Assembly (NCBI GenBank): GCA_030605085.1
Contig: JAUWBH010000057.1
Location: 1 to 31,320, forward strand
Reading direction: 5' to 3'
Source: Promethearchaeota archaeon
Lineage (GTDB): Archaea; Asgardarchaeota; Lokiarchaeia; Sigynarchaeales; SOKP01
DNA: 31,320 nucleotides
Position 1 is the stretch's first letter. Each line of letters starts with the position of its first letter. A model generated the notes under the pieces. The model did not search any database. It was not told where the DNA came from and worked only from the letters and a program-made list of their open reading frames with translations. A program made the translations under genes and the position numbers. Positions 23,412 through 30,856 of the stretch are shown here, in pieces.

Positions 23412-24575
23412 ATGAGTTTGATATATACAAAATTTCAAGAAATAGTTGGGACGAAATATCCAATAATACAAGCCGGGATGGGACCATATAGTACTACGGA
23501 TCTGTGTATTGCGGTAGCTAAAGAAGGGGCATTAGGATTGATATCGACAATAGGTATGACTGCTGGGGGTGCTAGTTCAGCAGCGCCAGAAACTGCTCAA
23601 GAAATTTTCGGAAAAGGGCGCCCTGGCGTTATTATAAAAAGAGTCCTTCAATACGTGTATGATAAGTTAAAAGACTACCCAGATGCCAAATTTGGCGTAA
23701 ATATACCAGTAGCAACAGATTTTACTTATGCGGCGAGAAAGTTGATTAAGGGAACTATAGAAATCTTAAAGGAAAATCCGGAAATGCAGAAAAAATTGGT
23801 CGTTATAGTGACCTCTGCGGGAGATCCTTTACCTTGGGCGATCGATGCCACATCTAAAGGTGCAAAAAAAGCTAGAATTGCGATTAAAGAAGAGTTGCCT
23901 CATATAACATGGTGCCATGTTTGTCCTAATGTAAGAGGTGCGAAACGCTCGGAAAGGGCTGATGTAGATATCGTCATTGCCTCAGGAAGAGAGGGTGGCG
24001 CTCATTGCGCTTGGAGAGATGTTTCGTCAATGGTATTGCTTCCTGAAACCGTAAAAAATGTTAGTAAGCCTGTTGTTGGTGCTGGTGGGTTCGCAGACGG
24101 AGCTTCTTTAGCTGCGGCGTTAGCTTTAGGTGCAGTTGGTGTTCAAATGGGAACGCGCTTTATTGCCACTAAAGAAGCGGATTTCCAACAAATGTGGAAA
24201 GAAGCATTAGTAAAAAGAGCTGAAACAGACACTCTTGTAGCACGAGGGATATTTGGTCCGATGCGATTTCTGAGGAATCCAATGTCCTTAAAAGTAGTGG
24301 ATGAGACAATTTCTGGAGCGTCCGATTTGTTTCGCGGCATTCCATGTCCATCGAACGACACCATAATGAGGATTGAAATGAAAGGACTTGAAAAACTTAT
24401 CGAAGAAAATGAAGATGAGTCTATAATACTGGGGGGTGTGGTTACGGGGCGCATTCATTCCATCCCAACCGTGAAAGAATTGCTCGAAAGCGTTATGGAG
24501 GAAGCTGAACAAATTATCTCAAAATTACTACCGTCCTACATTAAAAAAGAAGAATTAATAGAAATTCAAAAATAA
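23412..24575 (+). CDS. Nitronate monooxygenase / enoyl-reductase-II-like flavoprotein (copy 2)
   Basis: This 387-residue tandem copy of the preceding gene is 88 bases downstream. It keeps QAGMGPYSTTD, VTSAGDPLPW, GREGGAHCAWRD, GAGGFADGASLAAALALGA and MGTRF, and has an extra C-terminal tail (LLPSYIKKEELIEIQK). Differences from copy 1 are mostly synonymous, so the duplication is not recent and both copies are under selection. The start is ATG 23412. The TTG at 23418 aligns better with copy 1's Met and cannot be excluded. The active-site His is intact. The pair may act as a heteromer or serve two related substrates. Confidence 0.88.
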   Translation: MSLIYTKFQEIVGTKYPIIQAGMGPYSTTDLCIAVAKEGALGLISTIGMTAGGASSAAPETAQEIFGKGRPGVIIKRVLQYVYDKLKDYPDAKFGVNIPVATDFTYAARKLIKGTIEILKENPEMQKKLVVIVTSAGDPLPWAIDATSKGAKKARIAIKEELPHITWCHVCPNVRGAKRSERADVDIVIASGREGGAHCAWRDVSSMVLLPETVKNVSKPVVGAGGFADGASLAAALALGAVGVQMGTRFIATKEADFQQMWKEALVKRAETDTLVARGIFGPMRFLRNPMSLKVVDETISGASDLFRGIPCPSNDTIMRIEMKGLEKLIEENEDESIILGGVVTGRIHSIPTVKELLESVMEEAEQIISKLLPSYIKKEELIEIQK

Positions 24576-24587
24576 GAAGAATAATTA

Positions 24588-24599
24588 TTTTTTTTTTTT
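24588..24599 (+). terminator. T12 tract after the tandem flavoprotein genes
   Basis: Twelve uninterrupted T residues start 12 bases after the stop codon and precede the convergent kinase relic. A strong candidate for an archaeal T-tract terminator. Confidence 0.5.
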
Positions 24600-24646
24600 A
24601 CTCCATTTATTATTCTAAAATACCAAAAAATTAATTATAATTAACT

Positions 24647-25122
24647 CTAAATAATAGGTAATGAAAAATAAAAGGTTGATTCTTTATTTCTCCCTTCTGA
24701 TTCAAGCCATATCTTTCCACCGTGTAATTCAATAATCTTTTTTGAAATATATAAGCCCAATCCGCTACCTTCAATTCCAAGATTCCATCCTTGACCATAG
24801 TGCTCAATTTTACCAAATTGCTTAAAAATCTGTTGTTTCTCCTCTTCGGTAAAACCGATCCCATTATATGAAAATTATCTCTAATTTCGGATTGTATTTT
24901 TATGTTCCCCTTGGGCGGAGTATATTTGATCGCATTACTTAACAAATTTGTGATCACTTCAAACATTTTCTCTTTTTCAAACCTTGTTATAATTTCATCT
25001 TGAATTTCTATATCTATTTTTTGCTTTCTGGCATCTATTAAAGGTCTCAACTCTCTTACGCAAAACTTAATAAGGAATGCTAAATCTTCTATTGATGCGT
25101 TTATTTGCAAATCGTTAAACAA
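24647..25122 (-). pseudogene. Histidine kinase C-terminal relic (HATPase_c)
   Basis: The first frame gives helices with CVRELRPLIDARKQKI and the N-box EVITNLLSNAIKYTPP, then loses sense after IQSEIRDNFH. A different frame resumes at NGIGFTEEEK (G1 box) and continues with GSGLGLYISKK (G2 box) and HGGKIWLESEG to a TAG at 24647-24649. The strand between IQSEIRDNF and NGIGF is partly deleted, so the frame change is a real indel rather than a single homopolymer slip. The dimerisation/phosphoacceptor-His region and any sensor domain are absent upstream, where a stop precedes the first residue. The gene cannot make a working sensor kinase. It lies between the NPD pair and the SCP2 pair. Confidence 0.85.
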
Positions 25123-25169
25123 TTAATCAATAAAAAAGATTGAAAAAATTTTAGATTTCAAATTCTCCT

Positions 25170-25187
25170 TCTTATCTTAAGATAAGA
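25170..25187. promoter_or_regulatory. Perfect 18-bp palindrome
   Basis: TCTTATCTTAAGATAAGA is its own reverse complement. It lies in the 285-base gene-free stretch between the kinase relic and the SCP2 genes, about 220 bases before the first SCP2 start. The TTATCTT/AAGATAA half-site recurs in the inverted repeat at 25333-25358. It is a candidate operator; no regulator gene is adjacent. Confidence 0.5.
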
Positions 25188-25332
25188 TATCAACACCTCT
25201 AAAAAATAAATTTTGTTTAATTATTAAATAAAAGAGTTATATTTTTGTCTAATACCTAAATTTAAACATTGAATAAGTTTACTTAAGTAAAATTTTTTAA
25301 TATAGTTTTAATTAGAGTGTTAATTTTTAATT

Positions 25333-25358
25333 AAAGATAATTTTTGTTAATTATCTTT
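25333..25358. promoter_or_regulatory. Inverted repeat with 9-bp arms upstream of the SCP2 operon
   Basis: AAAGATAAT and ATTATCTTT are perfect inverted arms separated by eight bases, ending 49 bases before the first SCP2 start. The arms contain the same AAGATAA half-site as the palindrome at 25170. This could be an operator near the promoter. Confidence 0.45.
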
Positions 25359-25375
25359 GTTAATTTAGAAAAATT

Positions 25376-25394
25376 AAAAAAAAAAAAAAAAAAG
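25376..25394 (+). repeat. A19 homopolymer just upstream of the SCP2 genes
   Basis: Nineteen consecutive A residues end 13 bases before the ATG at 25408, directly before GGG, the only ribosome-binding-like bases. It may keep the leader unstructured, or its length may vary. Confidence 0.85.
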
Positions 25395-25407
25395 GGCTTT
25401 CAAAAAA

Positions 25408-25797
25408 ATGTCAATAGAAGAAAAAGTCTGTGTTAAAGTGTTAGGAAGTATGATCGCTTACGCAGCTGATCAGATTGCTACATTTGACGACGAATTCAAG
25501 AGTAAACTTCAAGGCTTGGACGAGATAATACAATGGAAAATTGGCGATGATATCGCAAATTATACTCAGATTAAAGACAACAAAATAACATTTGTTGAGG
25601 GAACTGCGTCAAATCCTTCTTTAACCTTCGAAATCCCAAATGTATCAGATGCATTAAAGATGTTAACAGGACAGATTGATCAAAGTGAAATGATGAATAT
25701 AATGACAATTAAAGGAGATGCAGCAAAACTTCAGGAATTAGCTTTTATTATGGAAACAGTAGGAAAATATAGTGAAGGAATGAGAGGAGGGGGATAA
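25408..25797 (+). CDS. SCP2 sterol-binding-like protein (copy 1)
   Basis: This 129-residue single-domain protein fits SCP2 (PF02036) in length and pattern: an N-terminal helix, the strand IIQWKIGDD, YTQIKDNKITFVEGTASNPSLTFEIP (two strands in the sheet), the helix DALKMLTGQID, then the strand MTIKGDAAKLQ and a C-terminal helix. SCP2 domains hold lipids or fatty acyl-CoA in a hydrophobic pocket and present them to enzymes. There is no signal peptide, so it is cytosolic. It overlaps no other gene and is followed after one base by a second copy. In this locus it may carry the hydrophobic acyl-CoA substrate. Confidence 0.85.
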   Translation: MSIEEKVCVKVLGSMIAYAADQIATFDDEFKSKLQGLDEIIQWKIGDDIANYTQIKDNKITFVEGTASNPSLTFEIPNVSDALKMLTGQIDQSEMMNIMTIKGDAAKLQELAFIMETVGKYSEGMRGGG

Positions 25798-25798
25798 T

Positions 25799-26191
25799 AT
25801 GGACAAGCAAGAATTGCAAGTAAAAATGATGATGTATATCATGGTTAAAAGTTTAGAAGAGATTGCTAAAGTCGACGAGGATTTTCAAGAAGAATTGGAA
25901 GATTTTGACGACGCAACCATCCAATGGAATGTTGGAAATATTAGAGTTTATATAACTATTAAAGATGGAAAATATTCATTTGAAATGGACGCCGAGGCTG
26001 AAGATCCAGAAGTTACAATGATAATTGAGGATCTTGATATCGCAAAACAGTTCTTCAGTGGAGAATTAGATGGAACCTCTGCATATATGAGCGGAGACTT
26101 AAAGATTGAAGGAGATTTACAATTGACGATGGCATATGGTGCTTTAGCAGAATTTATTACGGATTATTTAGAACCAATCAGACCAAGCTAA
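25799..26191 (+). CDS. SCP2 sterol-binding-like protein (copy 2)
   Basis: This 130-residue paralogue of the preceding gene starts one base after its stop, with GGAGGGGG inside the upstream gene as ribosome binding site. It shares the order IQWNVGN, ITIKDGKYSFEMDAEAEDPEVTMII, the helix DIAKQFFSGELDG, and SGDLKIEGDLQLTMA. It is more acidic than copy 1 and the two are well diverged, so they may bind different ligands or form a heterodimer. The tight coupling implies a fixed ratio of the two products. Function as a lipid or acyl-CoA carrier is inferred from the family. Confidence 0.85.
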   Translation: MDKQELQVKMMMYIMVKSLEEIAKVDEDFQEELEDFDDATIQWNVGNIRVYITIKDGKYSFEMDAEAEDPEVTMIIEDLDIAKQFFSGELDGTSAYMSGDLKIEGDLQLTMAYGALAEFITDYLEPIRPS

Positions 26192-26239
26192 ACGAATCAA
26201 TAAGCATAACCAATATATAAAAAAAATTAAATTCAAATA

Positions 26240-26263
26240 TTTTTTATTTTTCTCTTTTTTTTT
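26240..26263 (+). terminator. T-rich tract after the SCP2 operon
   Basis: T-runs of 6, 5 and 9 are broken by A and CTC, about 50 bases after the stop codon. They precede the TTG start of the transporter, so this is a plausible terminator. Confidence 0.4.
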
Positions 26264-26272
26264 ATTACTATC

Positions 26273-27220
26273 TTGGAGAGTAAAAATTTAAAGAAAGGAA
26301 TTTTTTTTGGGATGATCTGCGTTATTTTAGCAGGTTTTTCACCTATTATTATCAATTCCCGTCCTAAGGTTCTTGATGCTTATTTTTTTGCTACAACGAC
26401 TTGTGCAATTGAAGCATTTCTTTTTTTACCGATAATGTTAGCTGAAAGAAAAAATATTAAAGCGAAATTCGACAAGAACCTTATAAGTACCATCGAATTA
26501 AATTCTCTCTTATATGGATTTAAGAATAATAAAATTCTATTGATATATGTTGGAATTACATTTGGCGTGGCACAAATTTTATTTTATTGGGCGTACCAAC
26601 TCGCAGGCACAATAAACGGGTCTCTTGCTCAAAAAACAGCGGTAATTTTTGGGTTATTATTTGGGTACTTGATTAATCGCGAAAAAATTTCTTATAAGCA
26701 AATTATATTTTCATTAATTTTATTTTTTGGGCTCATTTTAGCAGTTACGCAAGGTTCATTTAACCTGCTTGAGCCAAATTTTGGCGTGTTATTGATGCTC
26801 ATAACAGTAATTTTATGGATGCTTGCGCATTCGATTACTAAGCCTATTTTTGATAGGGAGGAATCTACACCTATTCAAATGGTTTTTATGAGAAACTCTA
26901 TAAGCGCTCTATTTTTGGTATCTACATATTTTATCTTTTATCCTCTTGAAAATGTAAAGTTATTGTTTGATTCGATTAACCTATTTTTTGTCATTCTAAT
27001 GGGGGTTACTTATGGTCTTTCATTATTTTGTTGGTATAAATTGTTATCATATTTAGGCACCTCAAAAGCTACAGCAATGACCTCGGGAACTACAATAATC
27101 ACGATAATTTTTGCTACAATCTTATTAAGCGAGGTCTTTACGGTTTTCCATGTAATCGGTACAATTTTAGTAATTATATCGGTTATAATGATTGTAAAAC
27201 CAAGAAAAGAGAACGATTAA
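26273..27220 (+). CDS. EamA/DMT-superfamily transporter
   Basis: This 315-residue, very hydrophobic protein has about ten transmembrane helices in two five-helix EamA halves. The first runs from GIFFGMICVILAGFSPIII to AQKTAVIFGLLFGYLI; the second contains FGVLLMLITVILWMLAHSIT and ends TTIITIIFATILLSEVF. The closing pattern, LLSEVFTVFHVIGTILVIISVIMI, is the typical last-helix EamA signature and is described here in two parts. EamA proteins export or import small metabolites; the substrate is unknown. The start is TTG 26273 without a clear ribosome binding site; the next Met is residue 14, inside the first helix, so TTG is preferred. Confidence 0.9.
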   Translation: MESKNLKKGIFFGMICVILAGFSPIIINSRPKVLDAYFFATTTCAIEAFLFLPIMLAERKNIKAKFDKNLISTIELNSLLYGFKNNKILLIYVGITFGVAQILFYWAYQLAGTINGSLAQKTAVIFGLLFGYLINREKISYKQIIFSLILFFGLILAVTQGSFNLLEPNFGVLLMLITVILWMLAHSITKPIFDREESTPIQMVFMRNSISALFLVSTYFIFYPLENVKLLFDSINLFFVILMGVTYGLSLFCWYKLLSYLGTSKATAMTSGTTIITIIFATILLSEVFTVFHVIGTILVIISVIMIVKPRKEND

Positions 27221-27237
27221 TTATAAGATTTTAGACT

Positions 27238-28263
27238 TTAAGGAAAATAAAAATAGTGGTCTGATCCTCTTTCTTCTCTTTTATGTTTACAATATTTTAC
27301 TACTTTTTGAGGGGAAAGAAATACGAGATAATACTCCAGAACTTTTATAGGATTTAACCAAAGGTTTAATTTAGTCAGATTAACTAGGTTTTCTAAACCC
27401 TTTATTTCTTTGATTTGATTTACATTCAGATTTAATGCTTTCAGATTTGAAAGGGTTTCTAACCCTTTAATCTCAGTTATTTGATTAAATGATAGATTTA
27501 AACTTTTTAAATTCTTTAAATTTTCGAGCCTTTTAATTTCACTTATTTTGTTATGACTTAGATTTAGTATCTTTAGATTCTTTAATTTTTCGAGATATTT
27601 AATTTCGGATATATCATGGATATCTGAATTGCTTAGATCTAATTCGTTGTTAAAAACTATTTTAATTTTATTTCCTTTATAATTTACGAACTCAATCCTA
27701 TTTTTTATTAAATCTTCCAAAATTATTTCAATTTCTTCCTTGTTCAAATATTCCAAATAATTTTCATTTATCAAGTAAGTTATGGTATTTAAATGACCGC
27801 TTGAGAATCTTTTTGCTATTTCGTCTTTAAATACTTTTCTTGCTATTGGATCTCCTGCCTCAGTCAACTTTTTCAATAATGGAAAAGCGAGGTTTCTATG
27901 TAATAGACGAGTATCGTAATTATTTTCAGCCCACGCTTCTAAGTTTGAGCAGTGTGCCCAGAATTCTGTTTCTGGAGAGATCTGAATACCACTAAAAATA
28001 TCTTCTAAGGAATTGTCCAATTTTTCTGCCGCTTCGTCAATCGATTCAATTTCATCTAGCGAACTAAATTCTTCAACTGGTACATCCATTAATAAGAATT
28101 TACATTGATGAAATCGTTTTCCATTAACATATATCATAGTTGTCCTGTTTTCTATATTGAGGAGATTTTTTGCTACATAATTAACAAAAGAGCCTAAAAT
28201 TCCCTCTGGGACAAAACTTTCTAATTTGAGAGTGAGATATTGGTTGATTTTAAATTCTTCCAT
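27238..28263 (-). CDS. Leucine-rich-repeat protein with an alpha-helical N-terminal domain
   Basis: The 341-residue product has a mostly helical N-terminal half with FWAHCSNLEAWAENNYDTRL (about residues 101-120) and RNLAFPLLKKLTEAGD after it. From about residue 205 it has leucine-rich repeats of 22 residues, such as LKNLKILNLSHNKISEIKRL, four of them well formed and one degenerate. It closes with a cap containing a Cys/His-rich segment (KYCKHKREERGSDH). This combination is widespread in Lokiarchaeia and its function is unknown; LRR surfaces mediate protein binding. It is convergent with the transporter, with 17 bases between stops. No signal peptide is seen. Confidence 0.85.
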   Translation of the reverse strand: MEEFKINQYLTLKLESFVPEGILGSFVNYVAKNLLNIENRTTMIYVNGKRFHQCKFLLMDVPVEEFSSLDEIESIDEAAEKLDNSLEDIFSGIQISPETEFWAHCSNLEAWAENNYDTRLLHRNLAFPLLKKLTEAGDPIARKVFKDEIAKRFSSGHLNTITYLINENYLEYLNKEEIEIILEDLIKNRIEFVNYKGNKIKIVFNNELDLSNSDIHDISEIKYLEKLKNLKILNLSHNKISEIKRLENLKNLKSLNLSFNQITEIKGLETLSNLKALNLNVNQIKEIKGLENLVNLTKLNLWLNPIKVLEYYLVFLSPQKVVKYCKHKREERGSDHYFYFP

Positions 28264-28333
28264 AATATATCCAATCTACTAATTATCTCTGTATTCTAAT
28301 ATTCTTTTCAATATTCCTTTACTTTAGGAGGAT

Positions 28334-28576
28334 TTAACTTACGCGAATAAAAGCTATTTCTGCTTCAGGTGGAGTCATTTGAATATAAATATAATTACTC
28401 CCACCACGATATATAAAATCTTCCGGTTTAAAAAAAATTAACTTATCATCTCCTTCGAACTTAAAGAACCATTTAGTTCCAGCATCAGAATTTTCTTTTA
28501 ATAACCAAATTTCATCTCCTTGTATGCCCCATCTACCTTTTTCATTACTTAAAACGTAATTTTCATGCGTAAACAT
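28334..28576 (-). CDS. Small beta-rich, lipocalin-like protein (80 aa), probable 5' frameshift
   Basis: The frame from ATG 28576 gives strands WGIQGDEIWLLKEN, WFFKFEGDDKLIFFK and YIYIQMTPPEAEIAFIRV. The same frame is open upstream of the Met back to a TGA and reads IGIWKSESKTYENLM, which resembles the GxWKSES opening strand of small lipocalin-like domains. In another frame, an ATG at 28644-28646 gives MSEEIILKLNW. Joining the two by a one-base shift gives a sensible protein of about 104 residues, so the gene may really start at 28646. Either a real lesion or a sequencing error is possible. The ligand is unknown, and the assignment to a lipocalin-like fold is tentative. Confidence 0.5.
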   Translation of the reverse strand: MFTHENYVLSNEKGRWGIQGDEIWLLKENSDAGTKWFFKFEGDDKLIFFKPEDFIYRGGSNYIYIQMTPPEAEIAFIRVS

Positions 28577-28697
28577 CAGATTTTCATATGTTTTACTTTC
28601 TGATTTCCAAATACCAATTCAATTTTAGAATTATTTCTTCGCTCATACATCTATTTAAAGATTAAATCCTTATTTAAAATTTATAGATATTTAAAAT

Positions 28698-29592
28698 TCA
28701 AATCCATTTTATTTTTAGTGGTTCTCTAGGAGGGGTTCGGTAATATTTTACTGCGGGATAACCTAGGATTAAGACTCCATTCACATTCATTTTTTTTTGG
28801 GATATTTAAACCTCTTCTTACTTTCTTATTTCGTCTTAACGCCTCTTGAGCATATCCTATTCAACAAGATCCTAGACCACGCGTTTGAGCCGCAAGCATC
28901 CCGTAGGTTAAAGCAATTCCCGCATCTGCACTCGAAAATCTTGAAGATTTTGGAGCATAAGTAATTATCACTACTGGTGCTTTAAAAAATATAGGATCTT
29001 GACCCTCTTTAATTCTTTTGAAAAAATCATCAAGTCCAATTTTAGTAGCAGGATCGTTTAAAAATTCCTTTACATTACTCGATACAAATAAACTTAGTAA
29101 TTTTCTAAAATTTACAACCTTTCTTAATAATTTCATCATTTTAATAGCCGCTTTTCTAACTTTATCTATTTTTTTTAAATCTGTAAGCACTATATATTCC
29201 CAAGATTGGGCATTTCCAGCGCTTGGAGCGTATCTCGTGGATTCAAGAACAGCTAAAATCTCTTCTTTAGGCACGGAATCAGGCTTGTAGCGTCTTGTTG
29301 AACGCCTACTCCTTAATATTTTCGATAAAGTCTCAAAATTTACGATCAAGGACGGATCCTTCGCTTCTTCGAATTCAAAAGCCTGTTCTGCATCTTCATA
29401 TAATATAGCATTCATAGGGCAAATAGCAATACAATGCCCACATTTAATACATCTATTATATGGGTCTTTAAAAATTACTTTCCTTTTTTCACCGGCAGGG
29501 GTTGGAGGCGAAAAAAATAAATGTGCGGGACAATCTTTTACACATTCCCTACATTTAATACATGGTTCATTTTCGATTCCCAAAATTTTCAA
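28698..29592 (-). pseudogene. Ferredoxin-nitroreductase fusion, interrupted by TGA and a frameshift
   Basis: The protein starts with two [4Fe-4S] motifs (CIKCRECVKDCP and CIKCGHCIAICP), followed by an FMN nitroreductase domain with RRSTRRYKPDSVPKEEI and RYAPSAGNAQSWEY. The main frame stops at 28861 straight after GLGSC. Relatives continue with Trp, and the codon here is TGA instead of TGG. The same frame goes on with IGYAQEALRRNKKVRRGLNI, then shifts at an A9 run (28790-28798) to give NGVLILGYPAVKYYRTPP, ending with TGA at 28698-28700. With two lesions it is best treated as a pseudogene, although a protein lacking only the last 50 or so residues could still be made. Intact relatives reduce nitro or flavin-accessible substrates using ferredoxin electrons. 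Confidence 0.82.
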
Positions 29593-29705
29593 AAAACATC
29601 ACATTTAATTAATTTTGATAAAAACTACAATTATAAAGCTTTTAATTTTAAATTTCTTATGAATTTTAAGATTATAAATCATTAAGATTCATTTTAAGAT
29701 CTCTC

Positions 29706-30806
29706 TCAGCCAGCAAGCTCAGATAATATCTTTTTAAAGTTCGCAATCTGATAGTCTTTTTTGTATTTTTCAAATTTAGATAAATCAATACTGTTAACAT
29801 AATCTTCATAATTCGAAAGAACTTCTTTAATTTTTTTAATCCACTCATCGATATTAGTTATATCGTTATTAATTAGTACTCCATTAACGCTAGATTCAGT
29901 TAGTCCACCTCGATTTGAAGATATTACCGGAATATAATAACATGCTGCTTCGATTGGTATTCGACCAAATCCTTCCATACATAAAGAAGGTATTAAAATT
30001 AATTTCGTTTTATTGTAAACGATATCCATATTTTTCGTCCGTTTGAAGAATTTAATGTTAGAAGGTTTTCTTTTTTTTATAGGATATTTTCCAAAAACAT
30101 AAAATTTTTGATTCGATAATCGTTTGGCAATTTTTAGAAAGATATTAATTCCCTTGAATGGAGAAGTATGGAACATTGTAATGTAATTTCTCCTTTCAAG
30201 ATTTTTAGGCTTCTTGTTTTCTATTTCTAAGATCGGATAAATTATTTTTGCTCTTAAACCGAATAGCTTTTTAATTAAGTTTTGCATAAATTTTGAATTT
30301 ACAACAACCTCATTCGAAAATAATGCGAATTTATTTTTTCTTTTATACACATAAATAAAAAAAAATTCCACAAAATCCTTGATATTTCTAACGATCTTAT
30401 TAAATCCGCCACGATAATTTTTAAATATATTTAAGCTAAATTCGTCCCTAACAAAATAGATAGTTTTTGCATCCGGAAAAAGCGTTTTTAGTATTTTGAG
30501 ATAATACGCAGCCCCGAATACCTGAGAAATGTAAATATCAAATCCTTTATACTGATTTAAAATTTTTTTTATCCAAAAATTGTTAAAATAATATTTAAAA
30601 AAATAAAAGTAAGGGATATTCTTCATGTGATAGTTATGTATTAATATTTCGTTTATTTTATACGATCCTTGTTTTCTTGAATTATCAAATGTAACCACTT
30701 CAACATAATATTCGTTTCTAATAGAAGAAAGCAAGTTAAATATGCTTTTTTCTGCTCCTCCTAAAAAATTCTCTAGTTTTGTTCCCACATACAATATCTT
30801 TTTCAT
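29706..30806 (-). CDS. GT4-type glycosyltransferase
   Basis: This 366-residue GT-B fold protein begins with MKKILYVGTKLENFLGGAEK, whose GGAEK loop binds the acceptor or nucleotide sugar. In its C-terminal half it has a donor-binding region with YITMFHTSPFKGINIFLKIA and the EX7E motif EGFGRIPIEA near residue 285. The family (Glycos_transf_1) transfers sugars from nucleotide donors to glycans, lipids or protein in the cytosol or at the membrane. It is Lys-, Ile- and Phe-rich, more AT-biased than the metabolic genes upstream, which suggests horizontal transfer typical of surface-polysaccharide genes. Sugar and acceptor cannot be told. The start ATG is at 30804-30806. Confidence 0.88.
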   Translation of the reverse strand: MKKILYVGTKLENFLGGAEKSIFNLLSSIRNEYYVEVVTFDNSRKQGSYKINEILIHNYHMKNIPYFYFFKYYFNNFWIKKILNQYKGFDIYISQVFGAAYYLKILKTLFPDAKTIYFVRDEFSLNIFKNYRGGFNKIVRNIKDFVEFFFIYVYKRKNKFALFSNEVVVNSKFMQNLIKKLFGLRAKIIYPILEIENKKPKNLERRNYITMFHTSPFKGINIFLKIAKRLSNQKFYVFGKYPIKKRKPSNIKFFKRTKNMDIVYNKTKLILIPSLCMEGFGRIPIEAACYYIPVISSNRGGLTESSVNGVLINNDITNIDEWIKKIKEVLSNYEDYVNSIDLSKFEKYKKDYQIANFKKILSELAG

Positions 30807-30856
30807 ATTAATTCGTCAAAATATTAGAATAGTATGTAAAATAACCTTCTAATTAT

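Noticed and set aside
24143..24512. Three overlapping minus-strand frames inside NPD copy 2
   Set aside because: All lie antisense within a strongly conserved flavoprotein and show no family features.
28861..28863. Genetic-code change with TGA read as Trp
   Set aside because: Other genes in the window end in TGA at sensible places, and Trp is encoded by TGG throughout.
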